In this document: positions 1 through 8,174 of the stretch, piece after piece
Numbering within the stretch: the first letter of the stretch is position 1
How the letters are laid out: each line of letters begins with the position of its first letter
Assembly: GCF_025146565.1 (NCBI RefSeq)
Contig: NZ_CP102258.1
Span: 1,054,001 to 1,118,000, forward strand
Length of the DNA stretch: 64,000 bases
Source of the DNA: Bacteroides eggerthii
Lineage (GTDB): Bacteria > Bacteroidota > Bacteroidia > Bacteroidales > Bacteroidaceae
Reading direction: 5' to 3'
Program-made: the position numbers and the translations under genes
The notes under the pieces: generated by a model
What the model saw: only the letters and a program-made list of their open reading frames with translations
What the model was told of the DNA's origin: nothing
Database searches by the model: none

Positions 1-901
1 ATAGCTCTGCATTAATGAAAGATTGTAATAAGTAGCTTCCTCCTTCTACGAGTAATGATTGCAGTCCTTGCGCATACAGATGTTGCATGATTTGGGGCAA
101 TATATTTTGTTGAAAGTCAATAACGATGTATTCAGTGTTAGGGAATGCTGCATGCGGCTGTCCCGTAAAAACAAGTGTGCGGATACTGTCATCGAACAGA
201 TGTAAGGAAGGTGAGAGGCGTTGCTGCCTGTCTATAACAATCCGTACGGGAGATTGACCTTGCCAGTTGCGTACTGTCAGACTGGGATTGTCCAACTCTG
301 CTGTGTGTGTGCCCACCATGATCGTGCTATGTTCTGCCCGTCTTTTGTGTACAAGCATGGAGGTCAGAGGAGTGGATAGAATAACCGGTTTTCCGTCCTT
401 TCGGCATTTGTCAATGTGCTTATCGGCAGACTCAGCCCATTTCAACGTGATGTAGGGCCGGTGCAAAGAGTGGAATGTGACAAAACGCCGGATTAAGTTT
501 TTGCAATCTTCTTCCAGTACTCCGACGATGACTTCACGTCCTGCATCTTTCAATTTTTGAATACCTCGTCCTGCTACTTTTGCAAAGGGATCTTGGCAGC
601 CGATTACAATACGGGGGATTTGTTTCTCGATAATCAGATCGGCGCAAGGCGGTGTCTTACCATAGTGGGCGCAAGGCTCCAGACTGACATAAATGGTGGA
701 GCGTTTCAGTAAAGAGGGCTCTTTTACAGAGCGAATCGCGTTAACTTCGGCATGCGCTTCACCACAACGTATATGATAGCCTTCGCCTATAATTTTCCCG
801 TCGCACACAATTACTGCGCCTACCATTGGATTGGGAGCAGTGTTGCATAAACCGTTTTGGGCTAACTGAATACAACGGCGCATATATTTTTCTTCTTCCA
901 T
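1..901 (-). CDS. ribD: RibD, bifunctional riboflavin deaminase/reductase (partial)
   Basis: Leftward reading frame from ATG at 901-899, still open at the left edge, so the C-terminus is missing. RibD deaminates and then reduces the pyrimidine intermediate of riboflavin synthesis in the cytoplasm. The N-terminal zinc deaminase domain is clear: CGEAHAEVNAI gives the His/Glu pair and PCAHYGKTPPC the two cysteines. It is followed by the linker GCQDPFAKVAGRG and a reductase domain with TLKWAESADKHI and the nucleotide-site region VEGGSYLLQSLL. It is divergent from prmC, with the promoter region between them. Family assignment is secure. Confidence 0.93.
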   Translation of the reverse strand, partial: MEEEKYMRRCIQLAQNGLCNTAPNPMVGAVIVCDGKIIGEGYHIRCGEAHAEVNAIRSVKEPSLLKRSTIYVSLEPCAHYGKTPPCADLIIEKQIPRIVIGCQDPFAKVAGRGIQKLKDAGREVIVGVLEEDCKNLIRRFVTFHSLHRPYITLKWAESADKHIDKCRKDGKPVILSTPLTSMLVHKRRAEHSTIMVGTHTAELDNPSLTVRNWQGQSPVRIVIDRQQRLSPSLHLFDDSIRTLVFTGQPHAAFPNTEYIVIDFQQNILPQIMQHLYAQGLQSLLVEGGSYLLQSFINAEL

Positions 902-927
902 ACTTTGTATTACTCTTAAAGTTCTAC

Positions 928-935
928 TATTTTTG
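928..935 (+). promoter_or_regulatory. -7 box of the prmC-recX promoter
   Basis: TATTTTTG matches the Bacteroides -7 consensus TAnnTTTG. Transcription would start near 942, leaving almost no leader before the ATG at 944 and about 14 nt before the in-frame ATG at 956. Confidence 0.55.
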
Positions 936-943
936 CAGCTTGA

Positions 944-1792
944 ATGCCGAATGTTATGAATGTTTCCGTCTCTTATATTCGTCGTGCTTTGCAGGAGAGT
1001 TACTCTGTGCAAGAAGCTGCCAACTTATCCCGCATTGTCTGTTGTGAAATGCTGGGACAGACCACGATTGATTATTATTTGGGCAAAGATATAATTTTAT
1101 CTTCAAAAGAGATGCAGAAATTAAATGGCATTCTTGCCCGTTTGCTTAATTTTGAACCGATACAGTATATACAGGGAACTGCCCGTTTTTTGGAACGCTC
1201 CTACCATGTCGCTCCGGGAGTGTTGATTCCCCGCCCGGAAACGGAAGAATTGGTGGAGGTAATGCTAAGGGAAATCTCGTCTGATGCCCGTATCCTTGAC
1301 ATTGGAACAGGAAGTGGCTGTATTGCTATCTCTCTTTCCAAAGCGTTCCCGAATGCGAAAGTAACGGCCTGGGATGTTTCGGAGGATGCCCTTTGTATCG
1401 CTCGCCGCAATAATGATGATTTGCAGGCGTCGGTTTGTTTTGTGAAGCAGGACGTATTGGCATGGGGAGGGGATGGCGGACAGTGCTATGATGTGATTGT
1501 CAGTAATCCACCGTACATCACAGAGTCGGAAAAGCAAGAGATGGAGCGTAATGTTTTGGACTGGGAACCTTTTTCGGCATTATTTGTTCCGAATAATGAT
1601 CCATTGCTCTTTTATCGGAGAATTGGAGAATTAGGCAGGATGATGCTGGTAGACGGTGGCCGGCTTTATTTTGAAATAAATCGGGCTTATGGGGAGGCTA
1701 CGGCGATGATGCTTTGTGGACAAGGATATACCGGTATACGGATACTAAAAGATATTTCCGGAAATGATAGATTTGTAATTGCAGAACGATGA
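944..1792 (+). CDS. prmC: PrmC/HemK, release factor glutamine methyltransferase
   Basis: S-adenosylmethionine-dependent enzyme that methylates the GGQ glutamine of peptide chain release factors. The 282-aa protein has the N-terminal helical domain, the PrmC signature GVLIPRPETEELVE (about 92-105), SAM motif I ILDIGTGSGCIAISL and the catalytic NPPY motif in VSNPPYITES. An in-frame ATG at 956 (MNVSVSYIRR) fits the usual MN start of the family and may be the true start, since the -7 box sits only nine bases before 944. Its stop overlaps the recX start by 4 bp (ATGA), suggesting translational coupling. Confidence 0.93.
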   Translation: MPNVMNVSVSYIRRALQESYSVQEAANLSRIVCCEMLGQTTIDYYLGKDIILSSKEMQKLNGILARLLNFEPIQYIQGTARFLERSYHVAPGVLIPRPETEELVEVMLREISSDARILDIGTGSGCIAISLSKAFPNAKVTAWDVSEDALCIARRNNDDLQASVCFVKQDVLAWGGDGGQCYDVIVSNPPYITESEKQEMERNVLDWEPFSALFVPNNDPLLFYRRIGELGRMMLVDGGRLYFEINRAYGEATAMMLCGQGYTGIRILKDISGNDRFVIAER

Positions 1793-2268
1793 TAGAAATT
1801 ACTGAAACAGATGCTTTAAGCCGGCTGGCTGCTTATTGTTCCACAGCGGAACATTGTCGGGCGGAAGTTACGGAGAAGTTGCAGCGATGGGGGATCTCCT
1901 ATGATGCCATAGACCGTATCATAAACCGTTTGGAACAAGAAAAATACATTGACGAGGAGCGCTTTTGCCGCGCTTTTATTCATGATAAATACCGCTTTGC
2001 CAAATGGGGGAAAATAAAAATAGGTCAGGCACTCCAATTAAAGAAAATTCCCCAAAGAGTTTTTTTTCCGTACCTGAATGAAATTGATGAGGATGAATAT
2101 CTTGCTATTTTGAATAATCTGCTGATGACAAAACGTAAAAGCGTTCATGCCGAGAATGAATTCGAATTGACTAACAAGTTGGTACGTTTTGCTCTGAGCA
2201 GAGGATTCGAAATGAAAGATATTCGCCATTGTATTACACTTTCTGATGAAAATGACAATCTGGAGTAA
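1789..2268 (+). CDS. recX: RecX family regulatory protein
   Basis: 159-aa protein of the RecX family, which modulates RecA filaments. Visible family features are the first helical repeat with YCSTAEHCRAEVTEKLQRWG, then IDRIINRLEQEKYIDEERFCRAFIHDKYRFAKWGKIKI, the classic RecX core in which a short helix is followed by D-E-R-(F/Y)-A-x-x-(F/Y). It begins inside the prmC stop (4-bp overlap) and is probably co-transcribed. The length is normal for the family. No recA is present in the window. Confidence 0.85.
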   Translation: MIEITETDALSRLAAYCSTAEHCRAEVTEKLQRWGISYDAIDRIINRLEQEKYIDEERFCRAFIHDKYRFAKWGKIKIGQALQLKKIPQRVFFPYLNEIDEDEYLAILNNLLMTKRKSVHAENEFELTNKLVRFALSRGFEMKDIRHCITLSDENDNLE

Positions 2269-2309
2269 AAATTATCCGTTTTCTTTTTTCTATTCTCGTT
2301 AGCTTTCTG

Positions 2310-2317
2310 TATTTTTG
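2310..2317 (+). promoter_or_regulatory. -7 box of the pyrE promoter
   Basis: TATTTTTG at 32 bases before the pyrE ATG matches the Bacteroides -7 consensus. No clear -33 TTTG is visible at the usual spacing. Confidence 0.5.
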
Positions 2318-2348
2318 CAGCATATTTATCATAATAGTTAGTTTAGCT

Positions 2349-2987
2349 ATGAAAACTTTAGAAAGATTGTTTGCAGAGAAGTTGCTGAAGATTAAAGCGA
2401 TTAAACTACAACCCGCTAATCCATTTACTTGGGCATCAGGATGGAAATCTCCGTTTTACTGTGATAACCGTAAAACTCTTTCATATCCTTCTCTCCGTAA
2501 TTTCGTGAAATTGGAAATTACGCGTCTGATTCTGGAACGTTTCGGCCAGGTTGATGCAATAGCTGGTGTCGCTACAGGAGCTATTCCTCAGGGGGCATTG
2601 GTGGCTGATGCATTGAATCTGCCATTTGTATATGTGCGCTCTACTCCGAAAGATCATGGATTGGAGAACCTGATTGAAGGTGAACTTCGTCCGGGCATGA
2701 AAGTTGTTGTGGTGGAAGATTTGATTTCTACCGGTGGAAGCAGTTTGAAGGCTGTTGAGGCTATTCGTCGTGATGGATGTGAAGTGATCGGTATGGTTGC
2801 TGCTTACACTTATGGGTTTCCTGTTGCAGAGAAGGCATTCAAAGAAGCAAAGGTTCCTTTGGTGACATTGACCAACTACGAAGCCGTAATGGAAGTTGCG
2901 CTTCGTACAGGTTATATCGAAGAAGAAGATGTGGCTACGTTGAATGAGTGGCGTAAAGATCCTGCACATTGGGACGCTGGAAAATAA
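2349..2987 (+). CDS. pyrE: Orotate phosphoribosyltransferase
   Basis: PyrE condenses orotate with PRPP to give OMP in de novo pyrimidine synthesis. The 212-aa protein has the family core: SGWKSPFYCDNRKTLSYP near the N-terminus, GVATGAIPQGALVAD, and the PRPP-binding loop VVVVEDLISTGGSSLKAVE. It is single-copy in the window and followed by a terminator hairpin, so it is probably monocistronic. Confidence 0.96.
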   Translation: MKTLERLFAEKLLKIKAIKLQPANPFTWASGWKSPFYCDNRKTLSYPSLRNFVKLEITRLILERFGQVDAIAGVATGAIPQGALVADALNLPFVYVRSTPKDHGLENLIEGELRPGMKVVVVEDLISTGGSSLKAVEAIRRDGCEVIGMVAAYTYGFPVAEKAFKEAKVPLVTLTNYEAVMEVALRTGYIEEEDVATLNEWRKDPAHWDAGK

Positions 2988-3021
2988 GATTTATTTTATA
3001 TAATGATAAGATTATGACGAA

Positions 3022-3060
3022 AGAACCATTCGGATAAATACTGTCCGGATAGTTCTTTTT
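3022..3060 (+). terminator. Rho-independent terminator after pyrE
   Basis: AGAACCATTCGGA pairs with TCCGGATAGTTCT (11 of 13 positions) around a short loop and is followed by TTTTT. Confidence 0.7.
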
Positions 3061-3083
3061 GTCTTTTAAAGACCATTAGGATT

Positions 3084-3494
3084 ATGACTAAATTTGAAAG
3101 TGCGGTGAAGGTGATACCTGCCTCGCAAAATGCTGTTTACGAGAAACTTTCAGACCTTAATAATTTAGATAAGGTAAAGGATCGTCTGCCGCAGGACAAG
3201 GTGAAGAATTTGAGCTTTGATAAGGAAAATCTATCGATAGAGGTGCCACCGGTTGGGAAAATCGTATTACAGATCGTAGAGAAAGAACCTTGTAAGTGTA
3301 TCAAGTTTGCAACAACGAGCTCTCCTTTGCCGTTTAATTTGTGGATACAGATTGTGCCTGTTACAGAAACGGAATGTAAAATGAAACTTACTATTGGAAT
3401 GGAGTTAAATCCGTTTATGAAAACTATGGTGCAGAAACCTTTGCAGGAAGGATTGGAGAAAATGGCAGAAACTCTGTCGCTAATCAAATATTAA
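3084..3494 (+). CDS. SRPBCC-fold (START/polyketide cyclase-like) protein
   Basis: 136-aa cytoplasmic protein without signal peptide. The pattern matches small SRPBCC proteins: an N-terminal strand and helix (FESAVKVIPASQNAVYEKLSD), alternating beta strands, then a long C-terminal helix (MKTMVQKPLQEGLEKMAETL) that would close the hydrophobic cavity. The substrate is unknown. It lies between the pyrE terminator and argH, 21 bp ahead of argH, so the two may be co-transcribed. Confidence 0.7.
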   Translation: MTKFESAVKVIPASQNAVYEKLSDLNNLDKVKDRLPQDKVKNLSFDKENLSIEVPPVGKIVLQIVEKEPCKCIKFATTSSPLPFNLWIQIVPVTETECKMKLTIGMELNPFMKTMVQKPLQEGLEKMAETLSLIKY

Positions 3495-3515
3495 TTCATT
3501 AATCACTAGAAATTC

Positions 3516-4856
3516 ATGGTTCAGAAACTTTGGGAAAAATCCGTTCAGGTGAATAAGGATATAGAGCGTTTTACGGTGGGACGCGATCGGGAAATGGACC
3601 TTTATCTGGCAAAACATGATGTGCTGGGATCCATGGCGCATATCACGATGCTGGAAAGTATCGGCTTGTTGGCAAAGGATGAGTTGTCTTTGTTGCTTGC
3701 AGAATTGAAGAATATTTATGTTACAGCTGAAAAAGGGGAGTTTGTGATAGAAGAGGGAGTGGAAGATGTCCATTCTCAGGTGGAGCTGATGCTGACTCGT
3801 AAGCTGGGTGATATAGGAAAGAAAATTCACAGTGGACGGTCACGCAATGACCAGGTATTGTTGGATCTGAAACTTTTTACCCGTACGCAGATAAAGGAAA
3901 TAGCTGAGGCTGTGGAGCAGCTTTTCCATGTGCTTATCATGCAGAGTGAGCGTTATAAGGACGTGTTGATGCCGGGATACACTCATTTACAGATAGCAAT
4001 GCCATCATCTTTCGGACTGTGGTTTGGCGCTTATGCGGAGAGTTTGGTAGATGATATGCTATTTTTGCAGGCTGCCTTCAAGATGTGTAATCGTAATCCT
4101 TTAGGCTCTGCTGCAGGATACGGTTCTTCCTTTCCTCTGAACCGTACGATGACTACTCGGTTATTAGGCTTCGATTCATTGAATTATAATGTGGTATATG
4201 CTCAAATGGGGCGCGGTAAAATGGAGCGTAATGTTGCTTTCGCTTTGGCAACTATTGCGGGTACCCTTTCCAAACTTGCATTTGATGCTTGTCTGTTCAA
4301 TAGTCAGAACTTTGGGTTTGTAAAGTTGCCCGATGACTGTACTACCGGTTCGAGTATCATGCCACATAAGAAAAATCCGGATGTATTTGAACTGACACGT
4401 GCCAAATGTAATAAATTACAATCATTACCTCAACAGATAATGATGATAGCCAATAATTTGCCTTCCGGTTATTTCCGGGACTTGCAGATTATTAAGGAGG
4501 TGTTCCTGCCTGCTTTTCAGGAATTGAAAGACTGCCTGCAGATGGCAACTTATATTATGAATGAAATCAAGGTGAATGAACATATTCTTGATGATGATAA
4601 ATATTTGTTTATTTTCAGTGTGGAAGAGGTGAACAGTCTGGTCCGGGAAGGTATGCCGTTTCGCGATGCTTATAAGAAAGTTGGTTTGGACATTGAAGCC
4701 GGTAAGTTTTCTCATGACAAAGAAGTGCATCATACGCACGAAGGCAGTATTGGCAATCTGTGCAATGATGAGATTTCTGTTTTAATGCAGAAAGTTGTAG
4801 ATGGTTTTAATTTTGGAACAATGGAACAGGCTGAAAAGGCACTGCTTAGTAGGTAG
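3516..4856 (+). CDS. argH: Argininosuccinate lyase
   Basis: ArgH splits argininosuccinate into arginine and fumarate, the last step of arginine synthesis. The 446-aa protein contains the fumarase/aspartase superfamily signature GSSIMPHKKNPDVFE, the HSGRSRNDQV segment and the TLMPGYTHLQ-like segment (VLMPGYTHLQIAMPSS). It is separated from the arginine operon at 41.9-46.8 kb by the inserted islands. Downstream lies the GTTAAC array and not an obvious T-tract terminator. Confidence 0.97.
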   Translation: MVQKLWEKSVQVNKDIERFTVGRDREMDLYLAKHDVLGSMAHITMLESIGLLAKDELSLLLAELKNIYVTAEKGEFVIEEGVEDVHSQVELMLTRKLGDIGKKIHSGRSRNDQVLLDLKLFTRTQIKEIAEAVEQLFHVLIMQSERYKDVLMPGYTHLQIAMPSSFGLWFGAYAESLVDDMLFLQAAFKMCNRNPLGSAAGYGSSFPLNRTMTTRLLGFDSLNYNVVYAQMGRGKMERNVAFALATIAGTLSKLAFDACLFNSQNFGFVKLPDDCTTGSSIMPHKKNPDVFELTRAKCNKLQSLPQQIMMIANNLPSGYFRDLQIIKEVFLPAFQELKDCLQMATYIMNEIKVNEHILDDDKYLFIFSVEEVNSLVREGMPFRDAYKKVGLDIEAGKFSHDKEVHHTHEGSIGNLCNDEISVLMQKVVDGFNFGTMEQAEKALLSR

Positions 4857-4880
4857 CGCTATTAGTTAACTTGTTGTAGT

Positions 4881-4945
4881 GTACGATGTTAACTTCTTAT
4901 ATTAAGTATGTTAACTTATTAATGATAGCTCAGTTAACATCGTAC
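4881..4945. repeat. 13-bp perfect inverted repeat after argH
   Basis: GTACGATGTTAAC at 4881-4893 is repeated in inverted form at 4933-4945, with 39 bp between. Each arm includes one GTTAAC unit of the array. No T-tract follows, so a terminator role is unlikely. Confidence 0.75.
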
Positions 4946-4948
4946 TTC
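4940..4948. repeat. Left copy of probable 9-bp target duplication (TCGTACTTC)
   Basis: Direct repeat with 6340-6348. Its removal together with the IS restores the 23-bp GTTAAC phase, which independently supports the call. Confidence 0.7.
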
Positions 4949-4994
4949 GAGTCCGTAATTTGAACTGTGTCAGCTAAGGAAAAGAATAAAATAT

Positions 4995-5002
4995 TAACTT
5001 TG
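4995..5002 (+). promoter_or_regulatory. -7 box of the IS256-type transposase
   Basis: TAACTTTG matches TAnnTTTG 18 bases before the ATG. It lies in the loop of a subterminal inverted repeat (AACTGTGTCAGC at 4963-4974 versus GCTAACACAGTT at 5002-5013), which might dampen expression. Confidence 0.5.
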
Positions 5003-5019
5003 CTAACACAGTTTATTTT

Positions 5020-6234
5020 ATGAGTGAAGAATTTGATTTTGAAAGTATCAAGAACAAGGCTCTTGAACAGTTGAAGTCTGGTAAACCCTTGTTAGGTAAG
5101 GACGGTGCTTTTGCTCCGTTGTTGGAGAGTATATTAAATGCTGCCCTTGAAGGTGAGATGGACGCTCATCTTTCTGAGGATGAACGCATGAGTGGCAACC
5201 GTCGTAATGGCAAGATGCAAAAACAAGTACAGACTTCGATGGGAGAAGTCACCGTATCTACCCCTCGTGACCGTAACTCCACCTTTGAACCCCAGTTCAT
5301 AAAAAAGCGTGAAACCATTCTTGCAGAAGGTGTTGCAGACCGTATCATCGGACTTTATGCTTTGGGAAACAGCACACGTGAGATAAGTGACTGGATGGAG
5401 GAGAACTTGGGTAATCGTGTGTCTGCTGAGACAATTAGCGCCATCACCGATCGTGTACTTCCGGAAATAAAGGCATGGCGTTCCCGTAGCCTGGACAGCG
5501 TTTATCCGATAGTCTGGATGGATGCCATCCATTATAAGGTAATGGACGAGAGAGGCTGTGCCGTAACCCGTGCGATTTACAATGTACTGGCTCTGGACAG
5601 CGAGGGACATAAGGATCTGTTAGGGATGTATATCTCTAAGAATGAGGGCGCGAACTTCTGGCTGAATGTATTGACAGACTTGCAGACCCGTGGTGTCTGT
5701 GACATACTCATAGCTTGTGTTGACGGATTGAAAGGCTTCCCAGACGCTATCCAAAGTGTGTTTCCTGATACTATTGTCCAGCTCTGTATTGTCCATCAGG
5801 TACGTAACTCCATCAAGTATGTCGGCAGCAAGCACCAAAAAGAGTTCATGAGGGATCTGAAACATGTCTATGGTGCGGTAAATAAGGAATCCGCTGAGAC
5901 AGGACTTTTTAATCTGGAAGAAAAATGGGGTGAGAAATACCCTATCGTTATCAAGTCTTGGCAGGATAACTGGGAAAGGCTTACTGAATACTTCCAGTTT
6001 ACGTCGGATATACGACGTATGATTTATACCACGAATACAGTCGAGGGCTATCACCGCCAAGTGCGGAAAGTGACAAAAAACAAGGGCGTGTTCCCTAACG
6101 ACACCGCCCTTGAAAAGTTGGTTTATCTCGCTTACCGCAACATACGCAAGAAATGGACCATGCCCATAGCCAACTGGGCGGCCATCGCACAACAATTAGC
6201 GATAAAGTTTGGAGACAGATTTAAATTGTTGTAA
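5020..6234 (+). CDS. IS256-family (mutator type) transposase
   Basis: 404-aa DDE transposase. Family marks in order: N-terminal LLESILNAALEGEMDAHL and GNRRNGK, the catalytic aspartates in VWMDAIHYK and ACVDGLKGFP, the conserved LCIVHQVRNS between the second Asp and the Glu, and the catalytic Glu in TTNTVEGYHRQVRK. Length is normal and the frame is intact, so the element may be active. A -7 box TAACTTTG at 4995-5002 gives it its own promoter. Confidence 0.96.
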   Translation: MSEEFDFESIKNKALEQLKSGKPLLGKDGAFAPLLESILNAALEGEMDAHLSEDERMSGNRRNGKMQKQVQTSMGEVTVSTPRDRNSTFEPQFIKKRETILAEGVADRIIGLYALGNSTREISDWMEENLGNRVSAETISAITDRVLPEIKAWRSRSLDSVYPIVWMDAIHYKVMDERGCAVTRAIYNVLALDSEGHKDLLGMYISKNEGANFWLNVLTDLQTRGVCDILIACVDGLKGFPDAIQSVFPDTIVQLCIVHQVRNSIKYVGSKHQKEFMRDLKHVYGAVNKESAETGLFNLEEKWGEKYPIVIKSWQDNWERLTEYFQFTSDIRRMIYTTNTVEGYHRQVRKVTKNKGVFPNDTALEKLVYLAYRNIRKKWTMPIANWAAIAQQLAIKFGDRFKLL

Positions 6235-6339
6235 CTTTACGCTCGTCGGGAGTGCTGGTGCACCCCCTTGGCGCTGGCCGATCCCCGACCGATGAGCTTG
6301 GAAGAAAACGCCGCATGACACAGTTTATTTTACGTCTCC

Positions 6340-6348
6340 TCGTACTTC
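6340..6348. repeat. Right copy of probable 9-bp target duplication (TCGTACTTC)
   Basis: Matches 4940-4948; see the IS entry. Confidence 0.7.
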
Positions 6349-6377
6349 CTATTTTGTTAACTTTTTCCGGTGAAAAG

Positions 6378-6409
6378 TTTGGCTGTAACGGGGAAACTGT
6401 TTATCTTTG
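6378..6409 (+). promoter_or_regulatory. tRNA-Gly/tRNA-Leu promoter (-33 TTTG, -7 TATCTTTG)
   Basis: TTTG at 6378-6381 and TATCTTTG at 6402-6409 are separated by 20 bp, a good Bacteroides sigma-ABfr promoter. Transcription would start near 6416, 14 bases before tRNA-Gly. The -33 box is 22 bp after the start of the last GTTAAC, in phase with the array. Confidence 0.8.
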
Positions 6410-6429
6410 CATCCGTTCTCCAAAAAACT

Positions 6430-6502
6430 GCGGAAATAGCTCAGTTGGTAGAGCATAACCTTGCCAAGGTTAGGGTCGCGAGTTCGAGTCTCGTTTTCCG
6501 CT
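6430..6502 (+). tRNA. tRNA-Gly (GCC)
   Basis: 73-nt cloverleaf. Acceptor GCGGAAA pairs with TTTCCGC, the anticodon arm is AACCT-TGCCAA-GGTT type with anticodon GCC, and the T arm contains GTTCGAGTC. Discriminator T; CCA is not encoded. Confidence 0.95.
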
Positions 6503-6517
6503 CTCCTTTTTAAGGAT

Positions 6518-6601
6518 GCTCGAATGGTGGAATGGTAGACACGAAGGACTTAAAATCCTTTGGCCATTGCGGCTGTGCGGGTTCAAGTCCCGCTTCGAGT
6601 A
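6518..6601 (+). tRNA. tRNA-Leu (TAA), integration site
   Basis: 84-nt class II tRNA. The anticodon stem AAGGA/TCCTT encloses CTTAAAA, so the anticodon is TAA (Leu). A variable arm follows, then the T arm GGGTTCAAGTCCC. The acceptor closes GCTCGAA with TTCGAGT. Sixteen bases separate it from tRNA-Gly. The leftward serine recombinase reading frame runs through the whole gene, marking the tRNA 3' end as an element attachment site. Confidence 0.93.
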
Positions 6602-6607
6602 CTTGAA

Positions 6608-6647
6608 GGGACGAACGGTGATTTTCACTGTTCGTCTCTCTTTTTTT
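6608..6647 (+). terminator. Terminator of the tRNA-Gly/Leu operon
   Basis: GGGACGAACGGTG pairs with CACTGTTCGTCTC (13 pairs including G-T), loop ATTTT, followed by seven T. It lies inside the 3' end of the recombinase reading frame on the other strand. Confidence 0.85.
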
Positions 6648-8174
6648 ATCTTCATTATTCGTTGGAAATGAGTAGTTTAGCAGAAAGAATTGATTGACGG
6701 TTTTAGGTTCAATATGCTCGTTATTTTTGTCGTAGATAAACCCGTCGGGAAATACCAATTTTTGTAACCTCCTTCTTCCTTCTAATCCTTGTAATTCCCA
6801 TAAATTGAATAAGTTAGAGCGCATTGAGAACGCATAATCAATGAATTTATCAAGGTTCAATATTTCTGTGTTCACCTTTGAATATTCTACCTGCAAACTT
6901 CTGATTTCTGCTTCTAATCTCGTCATTACCTTTACGCAAATTTCTTGTTTCTTTGTGTCGGAACAAAGTGCATAATTGGTTTCGACTTGCTCCAGTTCTT
7001 TTTCCTTTGCTTTGATATTGGATTTTATAGACTGAGCTCTTTCTTTATTCATGTTATCAAAGGTAATGGTTAGTTGTGTTTTAGGAGTTCTGATACCTTA
7101 TCAGATAGAGAGTACTTGTTTACTTCCTCTTCAAAGGCTTCATGTACATTTTTGGTTGAACTGTTATACTTGCATCCTTTGCGGCTACAAACATAATAAC
7201 CAATATCAGTACGCCCGAATTTCTTTCGCATCTTAGTTGATATACTTGCGGATAGATTATTGCCACAACAGGGACATTTGATGCTGCCTAGTAATGGTGC
7301 ATACTCTTTATCTATCTTTTGTTCATATCCACTATGGTTTTTGAATAACTCTCCATTTACTTTCAAGAAAATTTCTTTTGGTATCAATGGAGGATGATTT
7401 CCTTGTACAATTATCCCCTTGCAAGAATTTATGTGCCATATAGCCACAATAAAAAGTGTTCTTGAACAGTTCTGATAGCTTCTGTTTACAGATATGGAAA
7501 CCTTCTGCTGCCAGTCTATGCCTGATTTCTTCGTTAGATAGTTTGTTATTGGCTTTCCAAAGGAATGCTTTTCTTATTAGTTTTCCTTCTTCATTGATGG
7601 TTATAATCTGCTCTTTCTTTGTTGTTTTTTGCTCATATCCTCTTGGAACTTTACCAATCCATTTACCTTTTAGTAATGCTTTTACGCTGTTTTCAACAGT
7701 TGTTGCTCTCTTTTCGTCATTTTGAAACCTTGCATTTGCGAGTTCCATGAGTTGCATATACTTTCCGACTGGTGTACGTGGGTCATAATTTGATGTTGCA
7801 GATACTACGTATGCTCCTCTAGCTTCTACTTCTTCAATAATGGTTGTGCTTCCCGTTCTACTGAAACGGGAGGTACTGAACACTATTACGGTTTTTACTA
7901 TCTGATTGCTGCCTTTCTTATTGCTCTGTTTGATGAAGGTTAACATACGGCTAAACTCCTTGCGTTCTTTATCGCTTTTAGCTGATTCGTAGGTTCCTCC
8001 AAACTCACCTACAATATTGTATGAGCGTGTGTTTGCATATTCTCTGCATTTATCTATTTGAGCCTCTGGACTTTGATCGTCTACTTGTTCACTGGAACTA
8101 ACACGAGTATAGATGATGGCATTGCCGCCTACTTGTTCTTTTTGTTGTTTTTTGCCTTTAGCAAACCTTTTAAT

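Larger units (their letters stand above)
4949..6339 (+). mobile_element. IS256-family insertion sequence, intact
   Basis: About 1.39 kb element with one transposase gene. The ends are imperfect inverted repeats sharing GAG.CGTAA and then AACTGTGTCA (left about 4949-4972, right about 6315-6338, one indel). TCGTACTTC flanks the element at 4940-4948 and 6340-6348 as a probable 9-bp target duplication, in line with the 8-9 bp known for the family. Exact ends are uncertain by one or two bases. The 15-mer ACACAGTTTATTTTA of the right end also occurs at 5006-5020, just before the transposase ATG. Confidence 0.85.
4865..6361. repeat. GTTAAC array, 22-23 bp period, split by an IS
   Basis: GTTAAC occurs at 4865, 4888, 4910 and 4933, spaced 23, 22 and 23 bp. 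A fifth copy sits at 6356. Removing the IS (4949-6339) and one copy of the TCGTACTTC duplication puts it exactly 23 bp after the fourth. Four of the five continue as GTTAACTT. The last copy ends 16 bp before the -33 box of the tRNA-Gly promoter. Function is not known; a multi-site operator or upstream activating array for the tRNA promoter is an inference. Confidence 0.7.
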
